Part shown: positions 26,815 through 37,965 of the stretch, one piece after another
How positions within the stretch are numbered: the first letter of the stretch is position 1
How the letters are laid out: each line of letters starts with the position of its first letter
From: Halomonas smyrnensis AAD6
GTDB lineage: Bacteria; Pseudomonadota; Gammaproteobacteria; Pseudomonadales; Halomonadaceae
Reading direction: 5' to 3'
DNA length: 64,000 bases
Assembly: GCF_000265245.1 (NCBI RefSeq)
Contig: NZ_AJKS02000006.1
Coordinates: 89,067 to 153,066 of the forward strand
Notes under the pieces: model-generated
Database searches by the model: none
The model's input: the letters and a program-made list of their open reading frames with translations, nothing else
Told to the model about the DNA's origin: nothing
Position numbers and translations under genes: made by a program

Positions 26815-27048
26815 TTACCGAAGGATCTGCTGGCGATGCTCCTGGCGGATGCGCTGGCGACCCTCGAAGGAGTCTGCGTCACGTAACCGCTGCTGGAACC
26901 GGTCGCGCTACTGCTGGGCGAGCACCGGGCCACCATAGAACCGCTCCTCATCTGCGACGTTCTGGGCCTGAGCGTGGCCGATGGAGAGACACAGCGCCGC
27001 CAACGGCAGGAGTCGTAGATCACGCGTGATGAGGATAATCGATCTCAT
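26815..27048 (-). pseudogene. small secreted protein gene interrupted by an amber codon
   Basis: The frame starts MRSIILITRDLRLLPLAALC with a signal peptide (ending GHAQAQ), continues NVADEERFYGGPVLAQQ, meets TAG at 26908-26910, and continues in the same frame RDRFQQRLRDADSFEGRQRI to a TAA at 26815. The continuation is rich in Arg/Glu/Gln and follows the pattern of small periplasmic proteins with YG-LT-QERxxYRxRLR motifs, where a Glu codon would be expected at the TAG. It is therefore a one-base nonsense mutant of such a gene. The region 27049-27300 holds no gene I can support. Confidence 0.62.
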
Positions 27049-27300
27049 GCCCACCACCCTTGCTGACGAATCAGCAAGAAACATCATGGAATAAGCACTG
27101 TATGGATGAGTTATAGCAAGTCTTACTTGGTGCCTCCAAGGTTTTGAGCTTCAAACGGAGGAATGAGTCGCCTCCTTTGACATGCGTCAAACAGAAAGGC
27201 AGAGCGAATCCAGGGACCCGGACCGACCAATGAGGTAACCCTGCAAAGCCTTGCACCCATATGCCCTCGGCCAAGTCTGTTGGGCCCCGGTCTTCCCCCC

Positions 27301-27372
27301 TCAGCGATTAACTCCGGCGGTGATCTGATAGGTGCCGGGCACTTCGCCGGCCACCAGTTTGCGATGGTGCAT
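27301..27372 (-). CDS. small open frame (23 residues) after the YqaJ remnant
   Basis: The frame encodes MHHRKLVAGEVPGTYQITAG followed by VNR and a stop. GGAG lies about 7 bases before the ATG and 11 bases past the YqaJ stop, so translation is plausible. No homologue is recognised. It may be the truncated start of the next phage-type gene that once followed the exonuclease. Confidence 0.3.
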   Translation of the reverse strand: MHHRKLVAGEVPGTYQITAGVNR

Positions 27373-27383
27373 GGTGTTGCTCC

Positions 27384-27839
27384 TCAGGCCGCCATGACCA
27401 TGGCCATGCGGCGCTCCAGTTCCTCGTGGAAAGCCTCGACGCGCTCGGCGATGGTGCGGATCAGCACCTCGTCCCGATAGGCGCGCTTCACGAACAGCGG
27501 CATCCCCGGCCAGTAGCTGACGAAGTTGATCCACTCCCGCTCGCTGACCCACAGCCCACCTTGGCACTGCGCCACGTGTTCCTGGGGCAGCTCGTCGGCT
27601 AGTAGTAGCTCGAGCTGGTACTTGGGCAGCTTGGTCTTGATCTCGACCAGGCCATTGCTGGCCACCAGGCAATCTGGCGAATAGCCCACCCCGTGGTTGA
27701 GGATGATGCCAATCTGCTCCAGTTGGGGCAGGCCGACGGCCTCGTGGTAGAGCTCCCGGGCCACCGGTTCCAGCTCATGGCCACGCCGGGTATGAGCATT
27801 GCCCTGGAAGGTATCGGAGGGCTCACCGGTGATGCGCTC
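27384..27839 (-). pseudogene. YqaJ-type phage exonuclease, 5'-truncated
   Basis: About 150 C-terminal residues match the YqaJ/lambda-exonuclease-like family: ERITGEPSDTFQGNAHTRRG, GIILNHGVGYSPDCLVASNG, the catalytic LVEIKTKLPKYQL and EHVAQCQGGLWVSEREWINF. The N-terminal part with the first active-site helix is missing: homology ends at about 27839, where the integrase remnant begins in the opposite direction. Such exonucleases pair with phage recombinases, supporting a phage origin of the element. Confidence 0.78.
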
Positions 27840-28263
27840 GCCGGGCTGCGTCAGGGCGAGCTGCTCAGCCTCGACGCCTCGAACGTCCACGGTGGTCGCA
27901 TCCTGCTGCGACCAGACGAAGAGCGGCAAGGCACGAGTGGTCCCGGTACCGGAAGACGCGCGGCCGTGGCTGGAGGAGCTGCCGTTCGCCACGACCTACT
28001 CGCGACTGCGACACGCCTGGGAGACCGCCCGGGCAGCCGTCGGCCGCAAGGACCTGCGCTTCCATGACCTGCGCCACAGCTATGCGAGCATGCTGGCCCA
28101 GGCTGGCGAGAGCATGACCACGGTGCGGGATCTGCTGGGGCACTCGAGCCTAATTGTGACCAGTCGGTACAGCCACATGTTCGACGCTGGACTCGACGAT
28201 ATTGGCGCGCGGCTGCCGAGCTTGAGCGTGGCCATCTGCGACCAAACTGCGACCAAGCACTGA
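27840..28263 (+). pseudogene. tyrosine recombinase/integrase, 5'-truncated and frameshifted
   Basis: The first ~25 codons (GLRQGELLSLDASNVHGGRI) read in one frame. Near 27915 homology moves to another frame with TKSGKARVVPVPEDARPWLE and the catalytic C-terminal domain: FHDLRHSYASMLAQAG, LLGHSSLIVTSRYSHMF. The conserved Arg (LRQGE), HxLR, H and Tyr residues are all present across the frames. The N-terminal arm-binding and core-binding domains are absent. It reads toward the tRNA-Leu gene that served as the integration site. Confidence 0.8.
28234..28256 (+). repeat. candidate integrase arm sites, right end
   Basis: TGCGACCAA occurs twice 11 bp apart (28237-28245 and 28248-28256), overlapping the last codons of the integrase gene 58 bases inside the att core. 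A diverged copy is found inside the left end (23108-23128). Short direct repeats near attP are typical binding sites for the N-terminal domain of tyrosine integrases. Confidence 0.4.
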
Positions 28264-28313
28264 GGAGGGGTGCTGCGAAGAAGGGGAAAATGCTGCTAAG
28301 CATTTGATTCTGA

Positions 28314-28344
28314 GATGGTACCGGTGGTCGGACTCGAACCGACA
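28314..28344. repeat. proximal attachment repeat (att)
   Basis: This is the copy of the 31-bp direct repeat within the intact tRNA-Leu gene; its partner lies at 22947-22977. Confidence 0.88.
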
Positions 28345-28402
28345 AGGGCTTGCACCCGGCGGATTTTGAATCCGCTGCGTCTACCAATTCCGCCACACCG
28401 GC
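28316..28402 (-). tRNA. tRNA-Leu (anticodon CAA)
   Basis: This is an 87-nt class II tRNA. The acceptor stem GCCGGTG/CACCGGT has a G-U first pair, and the anticodon stem-loop GCGGATTCAAAATCCGC places CAA at 34-36. It has a long variable arm (GGGTGCAAGCCC), a T arm with GGTTCGAGTCC, and an encoded CCA end. The 3' 29 bases are part of the att repeat, so the gene was preserved on integration. Confidence 0.95.
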
Positions 28403-28542
28403 AACGGCGCCGCATTATACGTGGGCCGGGCGGGAGGTCAATCGCGACCCCTGACTTCGCGGCGGCGACAGGGTATCCTAGGCGGCTTGCCAAGGCTCGG
28501 CCGAGCCGCCCTTCTCATCCCACCATCCGGACGTTTCACTCC

Positions 28543-30773
<2,231 letters not shown>

Positions 30774-30854
30774 TCGACGGCCGGCCCGGGTGGCCGGCCG
30801 TCGAGCGCCGCTGGAAGGCGTCTTGTTTCCCCGCGACTCAGGAGATCGTCGTAC

Positions 30855-31193
30855 ATGCTGGACTTCCTCATTTCCCCGGCCATGGCCCAGGACGCTGGCG
30901 CCGCTCCGGGCGGTGGCATCGCCCAGATCGTGATGCTGGTCGGCTTCGTGCTGATCTTCTACTTCCTGCTGTGGCGCCCCCAGGCCAAGCGGGCCAAGCA
31001 GCACAAGCAGCTGATCGCCGGCCTGTCCAAGGGTGACGAGATCGTCATCGGCGGCGGCATCATGGGCCGCATCACCAAGGTCAGCGACGACAGCGAGTTC
31101 CTGGCCATGGAAATCGCCGAAGGCACCGAGGTCAGCGTCCAGAAGACCGCCGTGGCGTCCGTTCTGCCCAAGGGCACACTCAAGTCCATCTGA
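30855..31193 (+). CDS. yajC: Sec translocon accessory subunit YajC
   Basis: This 112-residue single-span membrane protein has a membrane segment (IAQIVMLVGFVLIFYFLLW) followed by the conserved RPQAKRAKQHKQLIAGLSKG and a small beta-rich domain. It is encoded directly before secD and secF, with which it forms the SecDF-YajC complex. Confidence 0.95.
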   Translation: MLDFLISPAMAQDAGAAPGGGIAQIVMLVGFVLIFYFLLWRPQAKRAKQHKQLIAGLSKGDEIVIGGGIMGRITKVSDDSEFLAMEIAEGTEVSVQKTAVASVLPKGTLKSI

Positions 31194-31337
31194 TCGGATG
31201 CCCCGCGCCCGCACGACCACCCGGCCGTGCGGGCTGCCCTGCGACCACCGAGGCGGGGCCCGGCCGACCGGCTCCGCCCGGTGCTCGTGATGGCGCAGCG
31301 TCCGTCCCATCATCAGCAACCTGAGGGCAGGGCCCCC

Positions 31338-33185
31338 ATGCTCAATCGTTATCCCCTGTGGAAGTATCTGCTGATACTCCTCGTGCTCTCCGTCGGCCTG
31401 ATCTACTCCCTCCCCAACCTCTTCCCCGAGGATCCGGCGGTACAGATCAGCAGTGACGGGGGCGACTTCACTCTCGACGAGCGCCAGCTCGAGCGCCTCG
31501 AGGGCTCCCTGACCGACGCCGACATCGACATCCGCTCCGTCGAACGCGACGCCGGCAGCGTCCTAATCCGCCTCGACAACGCCGACGAACAGATCCAGGC
31601 TCGCGACATGCTCAGCGAGGCCCTGGGCGACGACTACGTCGTGGCGCTGAACCTGGCCGAGTCCACGCCGAGCTGGCTGGAATCGCTGGCCGCCTCCCCC
31701 ATGACCCTGGGCCTGGACCTGCGCGGCGGCGTGCACTTCCTACTCGAGGTCGACATGGAAGCGGCGCTGACCCAGCGTCTCGAGGTCAACGCCAGCGCCA
31801 TGCGCGAGACCCTGCGCGACGAGCGGATCCGCTACCGCAACACCGAGGTCGAGGAACGCTCGATCGCCATGGACTTCATGAACGAGGAAGACCGCGACGA
31901 GGCCCGCAGCCTGATCAGCCGCGACTTCCCCGAGTTCGAGTACAGCGACCTCGAGCGCGACCGCGGCGCCGGCCTGGCCATGACGCTGACCGATACCGCC
32001 GTGCAGGAAATCCAGGACTACGCGGTCAACCAGAACCTGACCACGCTGCGCAATCGCGTCAACGAGCTGGGCGTGGCCGAGCCGCTGGTGCAGCGCCAGG
32101 GGCCGGCGCGCATCGTCGTCGAGCTGCCCGGCGTGCAGGACACCGCCGCCGCCAAGCGCATCGTCGGCGCCACCGCCAACCTGGAGTTCCGCCTCGAGGC
32201 GCGCCCGGACACCCCGGAGGCCGAGACCGAGAGCTACGAATTCCGCAACGAAGCGCGTACCGCCAGCCTGATGCGTGACGTCATCATCACCGGCGACAGC
32301 GTCTCGAATGCCAACCGCAGCTTCGACGAGAACGGTCGCCCCCAGGTGAACATCAACCTGGACGGCACCGGCGGCACCCTGATGAACCGCGCCACCCGCA
32401 CCAACATCGGGCGCAACATGGCGGTGCTGTTCATCGAGCACAAGACCCGCGAACGCACGGTGATGGAGGACGGCGAGGAGACCGTCGTTCGCTCGCCCTA
32501 CACCGAGCGCAGCATCATCAGCCTGGCCACCATCCAGAGCGCGCTGGGCAACAGCTTCCGCATCACCGGGCTCGACTCGCCCACCGAGGCGGCCGACCTG
32601 GCGCTGCTGCTGCGCTCGGGCTCCCTGGCCGCACCGATCTACTTCGCCCAGGAACGCACCATCGGGCCGAGCCTCGGCGAGAAGAACATCGAGCGCGGCA
32701 TCCTCTCGGTGCAGATCGGCCTGCTGCTGGTCGTGGCCTTCATGCTGATCCGCTACAAGGCGTTCGGGGTGATCGCCAACATCGCGCTGGCCTTCAACCT
32801 GGTGCTGCTGGTGGCGGCCATGTCGCTGCTCGGCGCCACGCTGACGCTGCCCGGCATCGCCGGTATCGTGCTGACCCTGGGCATGGCGGTGGACGCCAAC
32901 GTGCTGATCTTCGAGCGCATACGCGAGGAGATGCGCGGCGGACTCTCGGCCCAGCAGGCCATCCACGCCGGCTACGAGCGCGCCTTCACCTCGATCGTGG
33001 ACGCCAACATCACCACCCTGCTGGTGGCGCTGATCCTGTTCTCGATCGGCACCGGCCCGGTCAAGGGCTTCGCCGTGACGCTGTCGCTGGGCATCCTGAC
33101 CTCGCTGTTCACCTCGCTGATGGTGACCCGCGCCATGGTCAACCTGTGGTACGGCCGCAAGCCCATGAAGAAGCTCTGGATTTAG
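31338..33185 (+). CDS. secD: protein translocase subunit SecD
   Basis: This 615-residue RND-like membrane protein has an N-terminal membrane segment (YPLWKYLLILLVLSVGLIYS), a large periplasmic P1 domain and the D1 motif MTLGLDLRGGVHFLLEV. Five C-terminal membrane segments follow, with LGMAVDANVLIFERIREE. It uses the proton gradient to complete protein export. The ATG at 31338 is chosen because upstream in-frame codons lack the family N-terminus. It precedes secF by 9 bases. Confidence 0.96.
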   Translation: MLNRYPLWKYLLILLVLSVGLIYSLPNLFPEDPAVQISSDGGDFTLDERQLERLEGSLTDADIDIRSVERDAGSVLIRLDNADEQIQARDMLSEALGDDYVVALNLAESTPSWLESLAASPMTLGLDLRGGVHFLLEVDMEAALTQRLEVNASAMRETLRDERIRYRNTEVEERSIAMDFMNEEDRDEARSLISRDFPEFEYSDLERDRGAGLAMTLTDTAVQEIQDYAVNQNLTTLRNRVNELGVAEPLVQRQGPARIVVELPGVQDTAAAKRIVGATANLEFRLEARPDTPEAETESYEFRNEARTASLMRDVIITGDSVSNANRSFDENGRPQVNINLDGTGGTLMNRATRTNIGRNMAVLFIEHKTRERTVMEDGEETVVRSPYTERSIISLATIQSALGNSFRITGLDSPTEAADLALLLRSGSLAAPIYFAQERTIGPSLGEKNIERGILSVQIGLLLVVAFMLIRYKAFGVIANIALAFNLVLLVAAMSLLGATLTLPGIAGIVLTLGMAVDANVLIFERIREEMRGGLSAQQAIHAGYERAFTSIVDANITTLLVALILFSIGTGPVKGFAVTLSLGILTSLFTSLMVTRAMVNLWYGRKPMKKLWI

Positions 33186-33194
33186 GAGAAGGCC

Positions 33195-34118
33195 ATGCAA
33201 TCGTTCATCAATCGACAGCTCGACTTCATGGGCAAACGCCGGCTGGCCTTCATTGCCTCCGGGCTGATGCTGCTGGCGTCGATCGTCGCCCTGCTGATCA
33301 ACGGGCTCAACCTGGGCCTGGACTTCACCGGCGGCACCCTGATCGAGGTCCGCTACGCCACCGCGCCGGCGCTGGCCAGCGTGCGTGAGGCCCTGGAGGC
33401 CGCCGGCTTCCAGGACGTGGCGGTGCAGACCTTCGGCGCCTCCACCGAGGTGCTGATCCGCCTGCAGCAGGCCTTCGACGCCGGCGTCGGCGACCAGGTG
33501 GTCGACCTGCTGAAGCAGGGCGGCGCCAGCGTCGACCTGGTGCGCGCCGAGTTCGTCGGCGCCCAGGTCGGCGACCAGCTCCGCGACCAGAGCGGCATGG
33601 GCATGCTGGTGGCGCTGGGCATCGTGATGCTCTACGTCGCCTTCCGCTTCCAGTACAAGTTCGCCCTCGGCGCCCTGCTGGCCCTGATCCACGACGTGGT
33701 GATCGTGATCGGCGCCTTCGCCCTGTTCGGCTTCGAGTTCGACCTCACGGTGCTGGCGGCGGTGCTGGCGGTGATCGGCTACTCGCTCAACGACACCATC
33801 GTGGTCTACGACCGCATCCGCGAGAACATCCGCAAGTCGCGCATCGACGACATGCCGGCGATCTTCAACGAGGCGATCAACCAGACCCTGTCGCGGACCC
33901 TGGCCACCTCCGGCACCACCCTGCTGGTGCTGCTGGCGCTGGTGACCCTGGGCGGCGACATGATCCACAACTTCGCCGTGGCGCTGATCATCGGCATCGG
34001 TGTCGGTACCTTCTCGTCGATCTACGTGGCCGCGGCCCTGCTGCTGCCGCTGAAGCTCAGCCGCGAGGATCTGATCCCGACCAAGAAGGAAGACCCGGAG
34101 GCCGAGGAGCTGCCCTGA
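33195..34118 (+). CDS. secF: protein translocase subunit SecF
   Basis: This 307-residue partner of SecD has an N-terminal membrane segment, GLDFTGGTLIEVRYATAPAL, the conserved GYSLNDTIVVYDRIRENIRK and a C-terminal membrane bundle. GGAGAAGGCC precedes the ATG. It is the last gene of the queA-tgt-yajC-secDF cluster and is followed by a terminator. Confidence 0.96.
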   Translation: MQSFINRQLDFMGKRRLAFIASGLMLLASIVALLINGLNLGLDFTGGTLIEVRYATAPALASVREALEAAGFQDVAVQTFGASTEVLIRLQQAFDAGVGDQVVDLLKQGGASVDLVRAEFVGAQVGDQLRDQSGMGMLVALGIVMLYVAFRFQYKFALGALLALIHDVVIVIGAFALFGFEFDLTVLAAVLAVIGYSLNDTIVVYDRIRENIRKSRIDDMPAIFNEAINQTLSRTLATSGTTLLVLLALVTLGGDMIHNFAVALIIGIGVGTFSSIYVAAALLLPLKLSREDLIPTKKEDPEAEELP

Positions 34119-34141
34119 CGGCCGGCCGCCTCGCGCCCACC

Positions 34142-34170
34142 AAAAAGCCACCCCTCGGGGTGGCTTTTTT
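34142..34170. terminator. bidirectional intrinsic terminator between secF and trpA
   Basis: A stem AAAAGCCACCC/GGGTGGCTTTT with a 4-nt loop has U tracts on both strands (A run 34142-34146, T run 34165-34170). It separates the convergent secF and trpA genes. Confidence 0.9.
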
Positions 34171-34202
34171 CGTTGTAGCGGTGGGCCAGGCGGAGACGAG
34201 GC

Positions 34203-35036
34203 TCAGGCCTCGGCCGTCTCCCGGGCGCGGCGCACCGCGCCGGCCAGCGAGCGGGTCAGCTCGAGCACGCCGCGCGAGGCCTCGGCGGGGCTCTCGGCCG
34301 CGGCCACGGTGTCGGTCAGCGCCGAGCCGACCACCACGGCATCGGCGAAGCGGGCGATGCGCTCGGCCTGCTCGGGGGTGCGGATGCCGAAGCCGACGCC
34401 GATCGGCAGCGCGGAGTGCGCGCGGATGGCCTCGACCTCCTGCGCCAAGCGCTCGGCGGACGGCGCGGCGGCGCCGGTCACGCCGGTGCTGGAGACGTAG
34501 TAGAGGAAGCCCGAGGTGTTCTCGAGCACCAGCGGCAGGCGCTTGGCATCGGTGGTCGGGGTCGCCAGGCGGATGAAGTCGAGGCCGTGGGCCTTTGCCG
34601 GCAGGCACAGCTCGGCATCGTGCTCCGGCGGCAGGTCGACCACGATCAGTCCGTCCACGCCGGCCTCGGCGGCCTCGGCGAGGAAGGCCTCGACGCCCCG
34701 GCAGTAGATGGGGTTGTAGTAGCCCATCAGCACCACCGGCGTGGCGTCGTCGCGCTCACGCAGGGCGCGCACCATGTCCAGGGTCTTGGCCATGGTCTGC
34801 CCGCCCTCCAGGGCGCGCAGCGTGGAGGCCTGGATGGAGGGGCCGTCCGCCATCGGGTCGGTGAACGGCATGCCCAGCTCGATCACGTCGGCGCCCGCCT
34901 CGGGCAGCTCTAGCAGGGTCTCGAGGCTGGTGGCGTAGTCGGGATCGCCGGCGCTGATGAAGGTGACGAGGCCGGCGCGGTCGGCGGCCTTGAGCGCGTC
35001 GAAGCGGCGCGCGATGCGGTCGTGGCGTTGGGTCAT
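34203..35036 (-). CDS. trpA: tryptophan synthase alpha subunit
   Basis: This 277-residue TIM-barrel enzyme cleaves indole-3-glycerol phosphate. Catalytic Glu is in [19 protein letters not shown], along with the second acidic residue (Asp), and the phosphate-binding end is [14 protein letters not shown]. The ATG at 35036 gives the family start [12 protein letters not shown] and is preceded by AGGAG. It is encoded 11 bases after trpB. Confidence 0.97.
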   Translation of the reverse strand: MTQRHDRIARRFDALKAADRAGLVTFISAGDPDYATSLETLLELPEAGADVIELGMPFTDPMADGPSIQASTLRALEGGQTMAKTLDMVRALRERDDATPVVLMGYYNPIYCRGVEAFLAEAAEAGVDGLIVVDLPPEHDAELCLPAKAHGLDFIRLATPTTDAKRLPLVLENTSGFLYYVSSTGVTGAAAPSAERLAQEVEAIRAHSALPIGVGFGIRTPEQAERIARFADAVVVGSALTDTVAAAESPAEASRGVLELTRSLAGAVRRARETAEA

Positions 35037-35047
35037 CGTCTCTCTCC

Positions 35048-36283
35048 TCATTCTGCCGGTGCGTCGTCTGCCAGCTCGTCGGCCAGGCGTTCGGTGACGG
35101 TGGTCATGTCCTTGTCGCCGCGCCCGCTCAGGTTCAGCACCATCACGTGGTCCTCGGGCAGCGTCGGCGCCAGCTTGATCGCGTGGGCGATGGCGTGGGA
35201 CGACTCCAGCGCGGGGATGATGCCTTCCAGGCGGCACAGGGTCTTGAAGGCGTCCAGCGCCTGGTCGTCGGTCACGGCGACGTATTCGGCGCGGCCGACC
35301 TCGTGCAGCCAGGCGTGCTCGGGGCCGATGCCCGGATAGTCGAGGCCCGCCGAGATCGAGTGCGCGTCGGTGATCTGGCCCTCGGCGGACTGCAGCAGGA
35401 AGGTGCGGTTGCCGTGCAGCACGCCGGGGCTGCCGCCCTGCAGGCTGGCCGCGTGCTTGCCGGTCTCCAGCCCTTCGCCGGCGGCTTCCACGCCGATCAG
35501 GCGCACGCTCTCGTCTTCGAGGAAGGGGTGGAACAGGCCCATGGCGTTGGAGCCGCCGCCGATGCAGGCCACCAGCGAATCGGGCAGCCGGCCCTCCTTC
35601 TCGGCGAGCTGCTCGCGCGCCTCCTGGCCGATCACGGACTGGAAGTCGCGCACCATGGCCGGATACGGGTGCGGGCCGGCCACGGTGCCGATGATGTAGA
35701 AGGTGTCCGCGACGTTGGTCACCCAGTCGCGCAGGGCATCGTTCATCGCATCCTTCAGGGTGCCGGTGCCGCTGGTCACCGGGATCACCTTGGCGCCCAG
35801 CAGCTTCATGCGCTGCACGTTGGGCTGCTGGCGATCGATGTCGGTGCTGCCCATGTAGATGATGCATTCCATGCCGAAGCGGGCCGCCACGGTGGCGGTG
35901 GCCACGCCGTGCATGCCGGCGCCGGTCTCGGCGATGATGCGCCGCTTGCCCATGCGCCGGGCCAGCAGCACCTGGCCGATGCAGTTGTTGATCTTGTGCG
36001 CGCCGGTATGCATCAGGTCTTCGCGCTTGAGATAGATCCGCGCGCCACCGAGCGCCTCGGTCAGCCGCTCGGCGAGGTACAGCGGGCTCTCGCGACCGAT
36101 GTAGTCGCGGCGCAGCGCGTCCAGCTCGGCGTGGAACTCGGGATCCTGCTTGGCCGACGCGTAGGCTTCCTGCAGCTCGAGGATCAGCGGCATCAGGGTT
36201 TCGGCGACGAAGCGGCCACCGAAGCGGCCGAAGAAGCCATCGGCATCGGGGGCGATCTCGGCGGTGGGGTGTGGCAGACCCAT
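35048..36283 (-). CDS. trpB: tryptophan synthase beta subunit
   Basis: This 411-residue PLP enzyme joins indole and serine. It shows the PLP-lysine motif [35 protein letters not shown], the phosphate loop [12 protein letters not shown] and [16 protein letters not shown]. It is divergent from a TrpI-type LysR gene, the arrangement known from Pseudomonas, where TrpI activates trpBA in response to indole-3-glycerol phosphate. Confidence 0.97.
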   Translation of the reverse strand: MGLPHPTAEIAPDADGFFGRFGGRFVAETLMPLILELQEAYASAKQDPEFHAELDALRRDYIGRESPLYLAERLTEALGGARIYLKREDLMHTGAHKINNCIGQVLLARRMGKRRIIAETGAGMHGVATATVAARFGMECIIYMGSTDIDRQQPNVQRMKLLGAKVIPVTSGTGTLKDAMNDALRDWVTNVADTFYIIGTVAGPHPYPAMVRDFQSVIGQEAREQLAEKEGRLPDSLVACIGGGSNAMGLFHPFLEDESVRLIGVEAAGEGLETGKHAASLQGGSPGVLHGNRTFLLQSAEGQITDAHSISAGLDYPGIGPEHAWLHEVGRAEYVAVTDDQALDAFKTLCRLEGIIPALESSHAIAHAIKLAPTLPEDHVMVLNLSGRGDKDMTTVTERLADELADDAPAE

Positions 36284-36348
36284 GGTGACGACTCCTGACG
36301 ATCAGTGGGGAATGGACACCACGATAAATCGCACCGCCCCCTGTGATA

Positions 36349-36365
36349 AGCGATCATTGCTCGCT
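36349..36365. promoter_or_regulatory. candidate TrpI operator
   Basis: AGCGA-N7-TCGCT is an inverted repeat in the 118-base divergent region between trpB and the LysR gene. The position suits a LysR recognition site controlling both genes. Confidence 0.4.
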
Positions 36366-36401
36366 AATCTGTGAGAAAAGCTGACATGTCAGGAGCCCGC
36401 C

Positions 36402-37301
36402 TTGAGTGATCGACTGCCCTCGCTGAATGCCCTGCGCGCCTTCGACGAGACGGCCCGCACGCTGAGCGTCACGCGCGCCGCCGAGGCGCTTCACGTCACC
36501 CATGGAGCGGTCAGCCGCCAGCTCAAGCAGCTCGAGGAACAGCTCGGCGTGACGCTGTTCCGGCGCCAGGGCCGCGGCCTGGCGCTGACCCAGGAGGGCG
36601 AGCTGCTGCGTGCCTCGACCTCACAGGCCTTCGAGCGCCTCGGCCAGGCCTGCACCCAGCTGCGCCGGCGCGCCTCGGAGGCGCCGCTGGTGCTCGGCTG
36701 CCCGGGCAGTTTCCTGGCCCGCTGGTTCATTCCCCGGCTGGATCGGCTGAAGGCCCAGTGCCCGGAGCTGAACCTGCACCTCACCGCCGACGAGGAGGTG
36801 GCCGGCCGGCTCGGCACCGACGTCGACGCCGTGCTGCGCTTCGCCGAGCCGCCCTGGCCCGACGGGGTGCGGGTGGTCGAGCTGGCGCCGGAACGCATGG
36901 GGCCGGTGCTGGCGCCGGAGCGGCTCGACGCGCCCGCCTCCGATGCCCCCCCACCCGCCGCCGACCTGACCACGCTGCCGATGCTGCACACCCGGTCGAG
37001 GCCCCAGGCCTGGTCGCAGTGGTTCGCGGCCAGGGGGCTGGACCCCGCGACGATGCGCCACGACCAGTCCTTCGAGCACCTCCACTACATGCTCGAGGCG
37101 GCACTGGTGGGCCTGGGCGTGGCCATCGCGCCGTCCTACCTGGTGGAGGAGGACCTGCGCACCGGCCGGCTGATCGCGCCCTGGGGCTTCATCGAGACCC
37201 CGGCCCGGCTCGGGCTGTGGCTGCCGGCGGGCGCCCCGCGGCGGGACATCGATCGGCTGATCGAGTGGCTGAGGCAGGAACTGGCCCGCGCCACCCACTG
37301 A
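36402..37301 (+). CDS. trpI: LysR-family transcriptional activator, TrpI type
   Basis: This 299-residue LysR regulator has an N-terminal winged helix (LPSLNALRAFDETARTLSVT, AAEALHVTHGAVSRQLKQLE) and a periplasmic-binding-like effector domain with the GcvA/TrpI-type pattern. The start is TTG, with AGGAG 6 bases upstream; the next ATG would cut the first residues of the HTH. The function is assigned from its divergent position next to trpBA. Confidence 0.85.
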   Translation: MSDRLPSLNALRAFDETARTLSVTRAAEALHVTHGAVSRQLKQLEEQLGVTLFRRQGRGLALTQEGELLRASTSQAFERLGQACTQLRRRASEAPLVLGCPGSFLARWFIPRLDRLKAQCPELNLHLTADEEVAGRLGTDVDAVLRFAEPPWPDGVRVVELAPERMGPVLAPERLDAPASDAPPPAADLTTLPMLHTRSRPQAWSQWFAARGLDPATMRHDQSFEHLHYMLEAALVGLGVAIAPSYLVEEDLRTGRLIAPWGFIETPARLGLWLPAGAPRRDIDRLIEWLRQELARATH

Positions 37302-37327
37302 CGAGGCAGCCTCGCCCGCCAGGCAGC

Positions 37328-37355
37328 AAAAAGCCCCCGGGGTCGCCGGGGGCTT
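37328..37355. terminator. bidirectional intrinsic terminator
   Basis: A 10-bp stem AAGCCCCCGG/CCGGGGGCTT with a 5-nt loop; the minus-strand reading ends in five U. It serves trpI on the plus strand and the convergent unknown gene on the minus strand. Confidence 0.8.
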
Positions 37356-37407
37356 CTCGGTCCGCGTGCCGCCGGGTGGGCGGCGTCGGGGGTCGCCCGG
37401 GGAATGC

Positions 37408-37761
37408 CTAGGCGACGCCCTGCGCCTCGTCGGCCGCATCGGGGGCGAAGACTTCGCGGGCATGATGATAGAGCACCCCGGCGTAGCCGTTGCGCTGCAT
37501 CACCTTGAGGATCTTGGCCGGATTCTCGTCGGCCAGGGCGCGACGAAGCTTGCCGCGCTGCTCGTCGTCCAGCGCCTCGTGCCAGTGGTAGGGCTCGCCA
37601 TTCGCGCTGGCCGCCTCGGCGCGACGGATCAGGTCCATCTCGACCCGGCCGCCGTAGCGGTACAGCAGGTCATAGCCTTCCTGGAGGTGCAGGGCCGGCA
37701 CGTCACACGGCTTCTCCAGGCTTTCCAGCACGTTGTAGTAGTAATAGCTGAGCGGTTCCAT
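37408..37761 (-). CDS. hypothetical protein, 117 residues
   Basis: I do not recognise this protein. It begins MEPLSYYYYNVLESLEKPCD, with an unusual run of four Tyr, continues with a mostly helical, charged sequence (VEMDLIRRAEAASANGEPYH, DDEQRGKLRRALADENPAKI) and ends in a short Ala/Asp-rich tail. There is no signal peptide or membrane segment. AGGAG stands 5 bases before the third in-frame start codon, which is taken as the start. Codon bias and a dedicated terminator support it being real. Confidence 0.7.
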   Translation of the reverse strand: MEPLSYYYYNVLESLEKPCDVPALHLQEGYDLLYRYGGRVEMDLIRRAEAASANGEPYHWHEALDDEQRGKLRRALADENPAKILKVMQRNGYAGVLYHHAREVFAPDAADEAQGVA

Positions 37762-37930
37762 CATCACTCCTCTCGCGAATGAGGGGCATGGCCCGGCCGG
37801 GGGAGAGCGGGTGGCCGGGGTGCATGGAGCCGGGGCGAAAATGCCGCCGACCTCCCCAAAGCTACACCCAGTGACGCGCGCAGAACAGTCTCGAGAACGT
37901 CATACTTCTGTCGCTGTTGCCCGGAAACGC

Positions 37931-37965
37931 GAGACGCCCCCGCGGCAAGGCCGCGGGGGCGTCTC
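37931..37965. repeat. 16-bp perfect hairpin
   Basis: GAGACGCCCCCGCGGC pairs with GCCGCGGGGGCGTCTC across a 3-nt loop. It lies in the gap between the start of the unknown gene and the end of suhB and has no U tract on either strand. It could be a transcript 3'-end stabiliser for the minus-strand suhB message. The rest of 37768-38052 shows no gene. Confidence 0.6.

Larger units (their letters stand above)
22947..28344. mobile_element. decayed integrated element in tRNA-Leu(CAA)
   Basis: A 31-bp perfect direct repeat (22947-22977 and 28314-28344) covers the 3' end of tRNA-Leu, including the encoded CCA. It brackets 5.4 kb. Next to the intact tRNA is a truncated tyrosine recombinase gene reading toward it, and inside both ends are related candidate integrase arm sequences. 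The contents are mostly broken (CoiA-like, IS66, YqaJ, integrase, secreted protein), with one intact autotransporter gene. This is the pattern of a tRNA-integrated phage or island after heavy deletion; it can no longer excise itself. Confidence 0.82.

Noticed and set aside
31740..34151. 800-codon antisense frame over secD-secF, and similar long antisense frames elsewhere
   Set aside because: These mirror the codon structure of real genes on the opposite strand in high-GC DNA; secD and secF are certain.
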